Assembly (NCBI GenBank): GCA_024195265.1
Contig: JAJLRJ010000010.1
Location: 8,049,667 to 8,113,666, forward strand
Direction: 5' to 3'
DNA length: 64,000 bases
From: Dendrophyllia cribrosa
Lineage: Eukaryota > Cnidaria > Anthozoa > Scleractinia > Dendrophylliidae
Below are positions 28,690 to 39,300 of this stretch, piece after piece. The position numbers and the translations under genes are program-made. The notes beneath the pieces were generated by a model, which saw only the letters and a program-made list of their open reading frames with translations, did no database searches and was not told where the DNA came from. Each line of letters begins with the position of its first letter. Positions within the stretch are counted from its first letter, which is position 1.

Positions 28690-28996
28690 GAGTTAACACG
28701 GGTCCTGTTAGATATTTCAAAAAATGGATAATTTTTGCTCATTAACCGACCTCTATTGTTTCAATATTCAGAGGTTATTTGCTCCATTTGTACAAGATCT
28801 CTAGGCTTGAAAGTTGCACAGAATAATCACGTGCTCATACTCTTTTTAACGCACATAAAATTAGCAGTCAAATCCCAAAGTAGGCTTGCGAATAAAGGCA
28901 TGAATATTAAAATAATAGAAAATGGATTAAATGTGAGTTAACAAAGGACGTGTTGGATTTTTAAAAAAAATGGCTCAGTTCTGCTCATTAACAAAT
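28690..28996 (+). repeat. Right edge of the satellite: diverged terminal monomers
   Basis: The final full monomer (28735 onward) has ATCACGTGCTCATAC, CGAATAAAGGCATG and AATATTAAAATAATAG, diverging from the core in the same direction as the left-edge monomers. The array stops just after CTGCTCATTAACAAATTGG; the following GGTTAATGATTAATTAGG is no longer monomer sequence. Confidence 0.85.
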
Positions 28997-31194
28997 TGGT
29001 TAATGATTAATTAGGAAGTTGAATTTGAAGCTGTTGTTTCTTGAGTTAATAAGGCGTTCGACTTTGGAACTCAAACGTTTTTATTTAATCTTCTATCTTT
29101 TATGGAACATGAAAAGAAACAATCTATCGCATTTTATTTCAAAGTATGTTTATTGTCTACAAAGATATATACCATTTAGCTTAAACGTTTAATTCAGAAT
29201 GGCTTATCAGCTAAACCGTGCTATCACAATATAGCATTCCTGTGTGCACGTCGTTTTTAGCCTGACATGCATTGTTTCTGACGGGCGGGAAAGAAAGATT
29301 GCGTGACCAGCCATTACTAAGTGACCTGGCCTTTGAGTGGAAGTGAGGCTGCAGTTGACCTTGTTTTGATACAAAACTGCCTGTTTTTCAGATGTAAATC
29401 ATGTCGTTCTTATGCTAACTAGTTTTTGTTCAGCTTTATTACTTGGGCGTAGCGACCAAGTATTAAAATGCAGTTTGGTCGTCCACAAATGTGCAGTATT
29501 GCGCAACTCTGGGGACGGCGGGATTATTCAAACCTTCACCGCGGTCACACGTCCGAGGCGTTTTTCGTTTTATTTGGTGGGATTCATTTAGAATTAAGTG
29601 GAAACGTGGGCAAGGATGTATAAAATAATTAGTTTATGTAACTATCTTTTCATCTTTCCGGCTCAAAATAACGAGCTTCTTTTCGATCGTTGAAAACTGA
29701 TCAAAACGCTTCGTGCCTGAGCAAAATTGTGTTGGCAAATGGCGCCGACAGTTCTGCGGTTCGTAGTTTTCAAATGCTTAGAACTTTTTTTAGTAAACTT
29801 TAAAAACGTTTAGTGAGTTGACAGTGTATTGTCAATATATGGAACTTTTAATAAACAGTGAAAATGACAAGCTTAACTTTGAAGTACTTTGGTTAACTTT
29901 TGCAAATTTCTCTCGTTTGACCGCGGTGGAGTTCCCCTGTTGTTTGTTGATGCGAGGCGAACGTCACAAATTAAAGTGCGAGTTGTGTTTTCTCTGTTGC
30001 ATCTAACAGTTTCATATTCAATATGCGTAAGGAAATTACTCAAGAAGACACTGCGAAAGTATTTGACACTCGCGATTAATTCTACGATACCTTCATGACG
30101 GAAACCCGCTAAAACATGTTAAAACGAACATGAAGAAGATAATTTAGACGAATACACACATAGCGCTTATTTAATAAGAAGTGAACAGTGGACAGCGAAG
30201 GAAGAAATATAAGCGTGGTAGGAATCCCAATTAATTTCACTTCTTTCGGTTGTTTGCCTTTCATTAATTTTTATTTCGTGAAGTTGAAAGAACAGAACAG
30301 ACAACTGAAACTTTGGGTGCAAAAGAAGATGTAAACAATGCACGCGGTGTCTTGCGAGACGTTTCTTGCGAGTTTTGCTTCCGCTAGTGAATGTTTCTCG
30401 GGCGAAAATAACCTTAAAGCGATCAGTTTTTCATTTAATTTTCTTTTCTGTGTTTCGGATACAGAGGAATAAAAACTGGATATATTTTCGTGTGTCTGAT
30501 TGCGAGATGTTTCCGGAACAGCTGCGTTATGCGTTACTGGAAAGGTTTCAAATTACTTTCACATTATGCAAATTGCAACATGTTTACCTCAACTGAAAAA
30601 ATATATTTCAAAGGGCTAAATTTGTTTCTCTCCTCCTAAATTATCACTTCTGTCGTTAACTTTGATTAAATTTATAAGTTTCATTCAAACTTTATTATAA
30701 TAACGGCGGGAATACTTCCAGCAAAACTTTCAATTGGAAAAGTTGTTTTGACCTCGGGTCCGGACCAGGCAATTACATCATGGCTTCGAAAGGCCACTTT
30801 GCGGCTACATTTGCATTCACTTCAAAAGTGTCGGAAACACAGACCAGCTAGTTACAAGATTTAGCTAAAACCAATAACAACCACCGGGAAACTCTGACAT
30901 ACGGCCTTTTTTTCAACGGTAAGTACAAAGTAGGCATCGATTTGTATTTTTCAGTATGTACTCGTCTTTTGACACAGTGGACACGCTACGTTAATAATTT
31001 GCGTGCGATCTCACACGCTAAGTGTACTGTGTCTTCTTGTTTTAGACGGTTAACGCGCTTCTTTGAAGGACTACTTATCCGAATACTCTCAATCATCAAA
31101 CCGTGAAATAACGTGCATGCAGATTCCCAAGACAATTATTCTCCAATATGCCTTATACAACGACGCCCAAGTATACGCTCCCACAGCGTCTTGT
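28997..31194. other. Intergenic, one partial dispersed repeat, no recognised gene
   Basis: Several 60-76 codon frames are present, but none resembles a known family, overlapping frames compete, and no splice context supports them. Apart from the repeat fragment at 29318-29420, I recognise nothing. Confidence 0.5.
29318..29420 (+). repeat. Partial copy of the GTGACCTGGCCTTTGAG dispersed repeat
   Basis: It reads GTGACCTGGCCTTTGAGTGG, then AAGTGAGGCTGCAGTTGACC, then GTTTTGATACAAA, and ends GTTCTTATGCTAACT. The same blocks recur at 37233-37290, 48569-48754 and (as a palindrome) 61671-61933, with another partial end at 31195-31290. Only the left half is present here. Confidence 0.7.
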
Positions 31195-31290
31195 TTGCAT
31201 ATGAAAAGTGGGAAGGTTTGTATCAAAATAAAGGCAACTTCTGCCTTAGGCCAAAGGCCTGGGTACTAAAAGCACACAACTGTAAAAAGG
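31195..31290. repeat. Partial right end of the same dispersed palindromic repeat
   Basis: GGTTTGTATCAAAATAAAGG, then CCTGGGTACTAAAAGCACAC and AACTGTAAAA match the right half of the complete copies at 48569-48754 and 61671-61933. Confidence 0.55.
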
Positions 31291-31397
31291 TCTATTGCAC
31301 ATGTAAATGGACTCCAATGTAGGCCTTCTTTAGGCTTGTCACGCAATCTTCCTCCCACACGTCAAGAAGGGCGTGACACGCCCTGCGTTGGAGGCTA

Positions 31398-31722
31398 AAG
31401 GCCCATTGACACATGCAATTTTTGTCGCGCTCTCCAATGCAACTTTTGTCGCAAGTGTAAACTAGCGGCGATTTCTGTGCGATTCCAGTACGATATTTGC
31501 TGCGATTTGTTGTGATTACCTAAAAATCACCGCCAAGATGCATCAGGTTTCAAACATGTTCGAAACCTCTTCGACTTCGCGCGAGAAATCGCGCCCAAAT
31601 CGCACCGAAATCGCCGCTAGTTAACACACGCGCTTTGAAGATGCAACTTGCGCGCGACAAAAATTGCATCGAAAAGGGTGGCAAAAATTACACACAAAAA
31701 ATCGCCTGTGTAGACGGGCCTT
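31398..31722. repeat. Foldback MITE with AAGGCCC termini
   Basis: The left end AAGGCCCATTGACACATGC and right end GTGTAGACGGGCCTT are inverse. Inside, ATTTTTGTCGCG is mirrored by CGCGACAAAAATTGCAT, and TAGCGGCGATTTC by GAAATCGCCGCTA. The interior is dominated by TGCGATT/AATCGCA words. It is similar in style to the element at 54233-54552. Confidence 0.7.
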
Positions 31723-32210
31723 AACAAGTGAAGGAAGCTCCATGAATGAACAAGAAAATAGAAAATACTGTGACTGAAAACTAGTTTACCTATTGTTCGT
31801 CTTACATCACGTTTGCACTTTCTAAAGACGTGTTCACACGGTAAATTAAACATGTCTTCACTCACGTGCTTTCACACAGCATAGGCAGAAAAGAGTTGCA
31901 AACTCGTTAGGCAAATACAACTTGGCGAGTGTGAACGGTACAAAAACTGTGTTTCAATCTTACGGCAAACGGTTTTTGCAAACTTTATTTTGTCGCATGA
32001 AAAAGCGTTAAGATAAACTGCCTAACATTCTTTTATTAAAACAAAATTCTAAAAAAGCGTTGCGGTATTAAAAACTAATCCCCGAGCCCTTGAAAAAATT
32101 TACAGGATTTTTCTTTCATCAAACAATCTCTGTTCACAAAAACACTAAGCTCCGATAGTAAAAGAAAAAGGGATGTACGGTTAAGCTTTTTCGAGTTGTT
32201 TTTATTGCCG

Positions 32211-32362
32211 CAACCAAACTGATCATTCCGGACTTGGCTTTCACGCTCTTTCTTTATTCAACCAATTGGGGGCTCAACCAAACTGACCAATCGTGGATGA
32301 GCGTGCACGCGTTTTCTCTATTCAACCAATCAGGGGCTCAGCCAAACTGACCAATCATGAAT
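32211..32362. promoter_or_regulatory. Tandem repeat of about 64 bp carrying clustered CCAAT boxes
   Basis: About two and a half copies of CAACCAAACTGACCAATC-type sequence lie head to tail. They include four CCAAT motifs in one orientation (near 32259, 32289, 32324 and 32350). Such clusters can bind NF-Y, but similar wording is also frequent in MITEs. No gene start is visible next to it, so the regulatory role is a guess; the tandem repeat itself is clear. Confidence 0.45.
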
Positions 32363-32863
32363 GTGGCCCGGCCATGATTGTTTCGTCGGATTTGTCTATG
32401 AACTAACACTGCTTTTACGATAGCTTAAGAAGAAAAAACGCTCTAAAAACTGTTTTAATAACGTTAAAAATTCTAGTATTATCATAATTATCACCCTTGC
32501 AAACAGAAGCAGATAATAAATATACCTCCAGAAATTAGAAAATTACGTCAAAGTTTGTGTTACCACAATGGTATGTATTGCCGCAATGGTACTGACAAAG
32601 TTGGAGAATTTTCAGCTGCCTTAATATATGACCTTTACCATCATATTATTAATTGCCGCCGTTTTTTCAACATCCAACAAAGTGTGACGAAACATTATAC
32701 AGTCATTCTTTTCTACCTTTCTTATCAGTTTAGAAATATATTTTATCTGCTTCTGAAGGAGTGGGTATTTTGACGCGACACGCGCGAAACTAAAAAAATA
32801 CACAAGAAAACTAAAACCCACGAGTCTATCGAACACTTGAAAAAAATAACACCAATGCTTTTT

Positions 32864-33025
32864 CAGAAAATATCCATACCCTTCCCATGGAAAGTTTTTT
32901 TTGGTTTGGACCCCACCCCACCCCTCTGGAAATTCAAGTGTGACTTCATATTTTCCGTTTTGAGACCCCCCTCCCTCCTCGAGACTTCCAATAACCTTCC
33001 TTGGGAGAGGTATGGATATTTTCTG
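32864..33025. repeat. Foldback MITE, CAGAAAATATCCATACC termini
   Basis: CAGAAAATATCCATACC at the left is mirrored by GGTATGGATATTTTCTG at the right (33009-33025). Pyrimidine-rich strands CCCCACCCCACCCCTC and GACCCCCCTCCCTCC sit between. A diverged second copy lies at 40753-40902. The short frames on both strands here are by-products of the palindrome. Confidence 0.75.
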
Positions 33026-34153
33026 TAACGACCAATACTCGTTATATTATTTGGCACTGCATTGCTTGGAAGACTGCCTTTACTGCAGGCTTTCTTAAAA
33101 CCCACTCCCTTTACCGCGTAAAAGCTTAAAATGCTAAGCATAAATTTTGCATTCACCAGCTTTAAAAATCAGCTTATCTGTAATACTATTCTTAACCAAC
33201 CAGTCAATCAACGTTAACCATACAAATGAGCTATTTTGTGCAGCTCTATCACGTAGATAAAGCTTTCTTCGTTCGCTTTAACGGCTTTAAACTTGATGGC
33301 AAGGTTGCAGCCCCCTCAACCCCTCCCTCACTTAAATCGCGCATAAAAAGCTATCGTGTTTGAAATTGTTTTCTAGAAAATTCGGTTATGAAGTAGAAAA
33401 GGGAGACGCCACAACGAAAAGTCAGAAAATGGTAAAAAATATTCTGTACATTTACGATACAGGATAAAAGTGCTCAAATGAAGAAGAAAAAAGCAGGCCT
33501 TGTTGAAAAAAAAAAACAAAACGCAGCAATAAAAACAATGAATAATACAAAAAATAACATTGACAGAACATTCGTGGCCTCGTTCCCTCCAATGAAATGT
33601 TCGTTCAAGTTATAATTGCTAATTTAGGATATTCGCTGATTCATTTATACCGTTTTAGATATATAGGGGTCAACTTCTCTGTATTTATTGAACTTCCAGA
33701 TAAGAATGCATCTGAAAATAAAAGGATAAAAAAATGGAATAAGTACAGCGGAATAAAGGCGTAGATATTAGTTGTGGTTACACTTAAGGGTGCGTTCGCA
33801 TTGGCACCGAAACATTTTTGGGGTAAACATGTTTAAGCGAAACATGTTTCCTCTAAACAGGTTTGTAATTGCATCGTGTCTATTTCGAGCACGAAATGCT
33901 TTTGTAAAACTCATTAATAATTCATAATTGTACTAACAAATAGAAATGAGCCATTCTAATCACATGGTTACCCTGTATACCAGATACAATATTGATACAA
34001 CTCACTAGTGGTTGTATCTAATTTACATGTGAATGTGAATTTTACAAGTTGTTTACTACATTCGCGGCCGTGTTGTATCAGCACTATAGGGAAGATATCA
34101 GTGACGTCACCAATTGTTATTAATGTGCCAACCAGAGCCTTATTGACTGCCGA
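33026..34153. other. Intergenic, nothing recognised
   Basis: AT-rich sequence with homopurine stretches. Short frames near 33970-34190 exist on both strands over an imperfect inverted repeat and look non-coding. Confidence 0.5.
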
Positions 34154-35035
34154 AACAAAGGGTTCTTTTGTTCCAGTGGTTGGCACATTTGAATAACAAA
34201 AAGAATGTTTTGAAAGTTTTTATTATTATTATTATTTAATGTTTGTAAACAGATATCATCCCTATACATTCACTCGGCTGCGCCTCGTGATTGTATAGGC
34301 CGATACAACACTCCTGTACTACTGCTCAGACATGTAGTAAACATTACATAGAACACTGGAAGGAACATATCAAGTGAATTTTCTAAGAGACAATAATTAA
34401 ACCATAATCAGAGTTTCAGCGAATTTTCCAAAACACAAGGCGATAAACTTGAAAAATTGGGCCAATTTTGTCGCGTTGCAATCCGTTTCCATCCTGGCCA
34501 TCTGCAGCCCAAGACACTTATTTTTACTCTTAAAGCACTAGTAGAATAATTTTAACCAAACCTGGACCATTATTTTTGGGTTTTTCCATCATCACTGATA
34601 TAAATGTTTTTATTTTAGCTTTATAAACTAACACTAAAAATGGTCATCCAGCTCTAATTTGCTGTTATGTTCATTCTGTGGTTTAATCCTACTTTCAAGC
34701 ATTATTCCTTCACCAGTCTCTCGCTCAAGCCGTTTTCTAGTCTTCACTCATTTCTCTTGGTGTTGCGAAAAATATTGTTGGTTAGATATATAGGCCTTTA
34801 TCACGCGGCGGCCATGTTGACTCCCCGGAGAATAAAATGCTTTGTTTTTGCCCGCCTAACCTCGTTTTCAACTTTTTCACTGCAAGGCTTAGCGGCGTAA
34901 ATCTTTTGTTTTTATACAAAATGGCGGGGCACGATAAAGGCCATTGCGTTGTAGTGTGGGTATAGGGATGATATCTGTTTACAAACATTCTTTTTGTTAT
35001 TCAAATGTGCCAGCCACTGGAACAAAAGAACCCTT
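34154..35035. repeat. Long inverted-repeat element, about 880 bp
   Basis: GGGTTCTTTTGTTCCAGTGG, then TTGGCACATTTGAATAACAA at the left are mirrored at 34985-35033. An inner arm GTAAACAGATATCATCCC (34247-34264) is mirrored by GGGATGATATCTGTTTAC (34965-34982). The left arm has about 33 extra bases (a TTATTATTA stretch) between the two blocks. A second palindrome sits inside (GGCCTTTATCACGCGGCGG against ATGGCGGGGCACGATAAAGGCC). No transposase is visible. Confidence 0.7.
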
Positions 35036-35048
35036 ATCTCTATATCTA

Positions 35049-35701
35049 CAGTGGAACCTCGATTTAACAAAGTGCCAAGGGACTAGGGAAATTGGTTCGT
35101 TATATCGAGGGTTCGTTATATCGAAAACCTCGTTATAACGAATTTGCGGAAAAACAACCAAAATGTTCGTTATATCGAGGAATAGTTAATAATTGTTTTG
35201 TAACGGTGTTACGTATTTCCGGATCTTAACAAATAAAATTTGCACTTTAATGCCTGTATGAAGCTACAGTACACTGTACTGAAATATAACTACGACACTG
35301 GAAAACTGTACAGGTTATACCTTTGTCCTATAGCACACACCGTTGGTCTGTTTCGCATTCATCTTTTGTCGCGTGTTGACATTTATTCGTTATATCGGAA
35401 TATATTTTATGTTTGGGCTGCCGTTATAACGAGGATTTCGTTATGTCGAGGTTCTGTTCCATACATTTTTCTTGTAATTTTGCCGGGTTGAAGAATATCG
35501 TTCGTTATACCGAGGACTTCGTTATATATGTTGTAGTTCAAATTTATCCTTGGTTCAAATTTTATTTTCCTTTGTTTAAAACTCATTATCATACATTACC
35601 ATAGCCAAAAACAATGGAAAATAAAATTTAAACCAAGGATAAAATTGCACTACAACATATACATGTACACTGCAGAGGTTCGCTAAATCGAGGTTCCACT
35701 T
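35049..35701. mobile_element. Non-autonomous DNA transposon, CAGTGGAACCTCGA termini
   Basis: CAGTGGAACCTCGATTTAAC at the left, after TA, is mirrored by CGCTAAATCGAGGTTCCACT at the right. The word GTTCGTTATATCGAGG and its variants recur inside in both orientations. A TA precedes the left end; the right end has lost the expected G-TA. The layout fits a Tc1/mariner-pogo-type MITE. A foldback element of a different family sits inside at 35527-35660. Another copy of the terminus, cut off, lies at 46799-46830. Confidence 0.75.
35527..35660. repeat. Nested foldback element, family A (TATGTTGTAGTTC ends)
   Basis: TATGTTGTAGTTCAAATTTA at the left pairs with AAAATTGCACTACAACATAT at the right. TCCTTGGTTCAAATTTTATT also pairs with AATAAAATTTAAACCAAGGA. 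Copies of this family occur at 40061-40229 and 43117-43235. Confidence 0.8.
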
Positions 35702-35900
35702 TGGCGGGTAGCCCAAAAGCGAAAGATATTTAGGAAACACTGTTTTTCGCCATGTTTGTTTACCGTTGCTATGGAAATGCTGATTAGCATAAAAATAGCA
35801 TTGTCCAAAACTTTCATCCAAGTTTCACATCTGGTATCAAATTCAGATTCATTGAGCTAAAGTAAAATTATGTATAAGCGCATTCAAAAAGGGAAGTGTG

Positions 35901-35901
<1 letters not shown>

Positions 35902-35944
<43 letters not shown>

Positions 35945-35949
35945 AAAAA
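35902..35949. repeat. C33 followed by an A tract
   Basis: A pure run of 33 C (35902-35934) is directly followed by about 15 A. The apparent frame over it (polyglycine on the minus strand) is an artefact. Confidence 0.9.
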
Positions 35950-36169
35950 CACTCGGAGCCACCTTAAAAGACAAAAGTGCAGCGGCCATTGGACGGAACA
36001 AAAGAAGGTAATAGAAGCTAATGAGAGATCTTTTGTTTCGTAGACCAGCGTGACGTCCGGTGAAAACGTCCTATTGCAAAAATAATTCAAGGGATGCATG
36101 CAGAGGAACGTTCCGTGATTTAACGTAGACACTTTAATTCGGACATATCTAAAAGGACGATTTCATTAA

Positions 36170-36175
36170 TTTATT
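36170..36175 (-). terminator. Candidate poly(A) signal of the scramblase gene
   Basis: AATAAA on the minus strand lies about 75 bases past the scramblase stop codon. Position and sequence fit a short 3' UTR; no GT-rich downstream element was sought. Confidence 0.5.
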
Positions 36176-36249
36176 ATTTGAAATATTGCTGATATAGAGT
36201 AGAAAAGAACCCCGACTTTTTCATTAAAATAATGTTGCGTAAAACTCTA

Positions 36250-36326
36250 TTAATTAAAAGTACTTACAACAGTGAATAATAGGCCAAGGAATAAAGCCTT
36301 GTCTTCTGCTGAAAGGGACTCGGGAA
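36250..36326 (-). CDS. Scramblase exon 6 (C-terminal membrane helix, stop)
   Basis: After TTGCAG| the exon encodes FPESLSAEDKALFLGLLFTV and a short tail ending at TAA (36250-36252). This matches the family's FPxxL...K then hydrophobic helix ending. A GTAAGT donor-like sequence overlaps the tail (GTTGTAAGT), so splicing to a further exon instead of stopping here is possible, which would change the last few residues. Confidence 0.75.
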
Positions 36327-39300
36327 CTGCAAGTAAAAACAGTTGATCTGTTAGACTTCAGTAGTTACGGTGCATTGTGTAAAATGAGACTGTCGAGACA
36401 ACTGAATGACGTAAACGCAGGGACTTAAAATACAGCAATCACCTTTTAACACCTACTGTCATACACTGGGGAATTACAAATGTTTATGGATGATGGAACG
36501 AGTGAAAATTTACATATTTGTTACCTATACTATATCTCACCCAACGCTTCTCGTATTCACGAGATAAAAACCGATACGGCCATTAGAAATGCACAGCACA
36601 CCACACAATCATAGGCTGGTAAGCCTGTGTAAGCCAGTTTTAGTCCTTGCACAAGTCCTCAGCTTTCACAAAATAGAAAAGGCACTGCAATATTTGTACC
36701 AATGTCTTGGTGAACATGACTTAACAGTCTAAAAGTTAATTTACTGAAAAGGACATAATAAAATAAAAATGAGAAATGTTTGTTTTCTTGCCTTGCAAAG
36801 AGGCTGAATTAATTGCTATCGCATGGGTCAGCCAAAACTTGCTGGACAAAGGCTTGGTTATGACAAAGTCAGTTTTCACAACCTGCCCCCAAAAAAGGCT
36901 GACTTAGAGTTGGGCCAATGGGGACACAGCCCTCCTTTTGTCTGGGATTTTATATTTTCTTATTAGGTTGTTGTGGTTATGGAGTGAGATTGCACTCTCA
37001 CCCCGGTTGCTAATTTGGCTCCCGGCCCCTGCCAAGAGAACTTGCTTGCAGGCTTAGAACAGTATTATAAACTTACATGAGATGGTGACAAAGTCTGGTT
37101 CGCCAGATATACAGCAGCTGCACATGCCGCCACAGCAACCCCTCCAAGTGTGTGTGATCTCACCTACTTCGCGGGCAGGTTCAGATTGAGTACCCTCTTT
37201 CAAAATCTGGGGAAAAGTGATAAAATGTGCTAAGTGACCTGGCCTTTGAGTAGAAGTGAGGCTGCAGTTGAGTTTGTTTTAATACAAATGTGATGATCCT
37301 TACCAACCAACAACTCTCCAACTGTAGTTTAGGTTCACCAGGGGGGGTAGGGTGGAATTAACATATAAAAGTGACAGGGGTACTTGTTGAACCTTCTAGA
37401 GTTACAGCTGTAAAAGGGTAGATTTGGTACCGGTACCTCGAGGGTGTTCAGTTCAGCAGTTGTTAAAATCACAGTACCTTTAAGAAGAACTTTTTCAATG
37501 AGACCAATTTATTTTGAAATGCTTTTTTATTAATGTTGTCTTCTTGTACCCTTCAGGGACCACACCCATATTACCATATTCTGGTACCATTTAGAGATTC
37601 TTTTAAAAATTTCTGGTAAGCATGCCCATCACTTTTTTATGGGAGTTTCCCCCCTTAGGTCAAACCTCCAACCCCCCCCCCCCCCCCCCCCCTGTGCACC
37701 TCAAAATAAAAAAAAACATTTAAATATTATTTTACCTTAAAGACAGCGACACTATCCCTTGTGCACTCACACGGATATCCAGAGGGACCTTGCACCTTGT
37801 AGATTAGATTCCCTTCATAGTTATACACATCAAAGTAGAATGAAGGGCCAAGCCAACTGCCGCAGGTCTCTCTCCCTCTGTTTGGGTGTAAAAAATGTTT
37901 ATTACTGATTATTCAACTGTGAGGTCATGTTACCTTATAAGGAAAAGAGAACACGCAAAATATCCCAGCATATTACACAGTAGATCGTTGTATTACACCT
38001 TATCATCCCAGTTTGAAGACACAGAAACTATAATAAAAGGAATTTTAGTTAAAATATTAATAATGTATCCATTATTCGATGGTTTAACAGATAATATATT
38101 ATGTGCAGACATTTTACTCATTGCTCGCATTTTTCTCGCCCTAATTTCGGGGCTCTAAGAAATACTTTGCAACTCGTAAAATATCTGCGCGTATATAAGG
38201 TGTATTTATAGTACTATTAATAATGATTTAGTGAACCAAGACATAATTTTTTTAAAAAGTGTACTCAAACTTTTATAGACATTCAAAATCAATATTTAAC
38301 TGACTGCATCTGACTCAACTTCATTGTCAAACTCTGAATTCACTGTTAACAATTAGTGGAAAGAAATGGGGAAGATGGCCGGGCCAGGGGCCGGGGGCCG
38401 GGAGAGTATAATTTTCACCAAAAGGTGTGTAATAATTAAGGGATTTAAGCCACGATGCATTGGACTGGATCATAGTGCCATTACCCATGCATTGCCCTCA
38501 TGTATATAATTGGCCCAAAGGTAGAAGGAAACAGGTTTTAGCCACTGAAAAACATGGAGAAGAGCGCAACACTAAAAGAGTTAATTAAAAGGAGATGGGT
38601 CTGAAAACTTGGCCGTGGGTAGAGGCAGCAACTATGGCAGCTGACAGGATGGCATGGAAACAGCAAGCATGCAGCAGCACTATTCTCCAGCAGGAGAGGA
38701 AGTGATGATGATGATGATGATGCAATGTGTTGTACAGTTGTGTGGTTTTTGTGCATTATATAATAAACCTTTGAAGGAGGAGTCAGTGACAAGTTGCATG
38801 GATTTTGTTATTATTTCTGTAGTTCAGTTATGCGATGATTTAGACCAATCAATTTAATTGTATCACTTTATACCCAGCGGCACACACATGGAAGCCAGAC
38901 AATAGACTCAGGTGACCTGATTTCGAAGGCGTACTTTCGTACAGTGTTCACACTACGTTTCTTATGTGAGGCTGACTCTTCCTATTACATGCGAGCTACA
39001 CGTTTCAACGTTTTTCTTCTAACGTTAATGCTCATTGGTAACTCCTTTTTTGTTAGAGTTGTCCCAGCTTGGAATGCGCTTTGCCTCTCATCTCCATAAA
39101 TGCTCGTGACTCTGTCTCCGCTTTTCACTCAAGCATTTGTAATTTAAACCTAGTTTATTGACGCTTTGTTTATTATTAGTGGAACACTTGTGTCAGTAGT
39201 TTGTTTGCTTTAAAATATAATAATATAATCACTGCCTTTGTAATGTACTAGGTTTCATGAGTGTGAGTTTTATATTTTCCGTACGCGGGCATGAGTTAGT

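Larger units (their letters stand above)
1876..28996 (+). repeat. Tandem satellite array, about 112 monomers of about 241 bp, with higher-order structure
   Basis: A head-to-tail array fills 27 kb without interruption. The monomer is almost always 240-242 bp (for example, equivalent points at 8718, 8960, 9201, 9442 and 9683). Each monomer contains TCTATTGTTTCAATATTCA, a central block ending TAACGCGCATAAAATTAG, then AAATCCCAAGGGACGCTTGG, TGAATATTGAAACAATAGA and GGTTAATGAGCTAAAAAGGG. Core monomers differ by a few percent by eye, while the first seven or eight and the last one or two are much more diverged. Marker variants recur at whole-number multiples of the monomer, showing higher-order repeat units. 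I see no transposase, integrase or inserted mobile element in the array. It may be a centromeric, heterochromatic or simply expanded satellite; sequence alone cannot decide. Confidence 0.97.

Noticed and set aside
1974..28941. About 70 open frames of 64-74 codons as a giant small-protein gene family
   Set aside because: They are one satellite monomer repeated. Many copies carry stops or shifts, no independent promoters or splice sites are seen, and frame ends coincide with inverted repeats. Kept only as a finding to test.
1876..28996. CRISPR array
   Set aside because: The repeat unit is about 241 bp without unique spacers, and the genome is eukaryotic.
1876..28996. CENP-B box in the ATTCGATTTTCTCCGC monomer variant
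   Set aside because: Only the TTCG part fits; the required A and CGGG positions do not match.
35884..36132. 82-codon minus-strand frame with a glycine tail
   Set aside because: Depends on the C33/A15 tract and has no other protein-like features.
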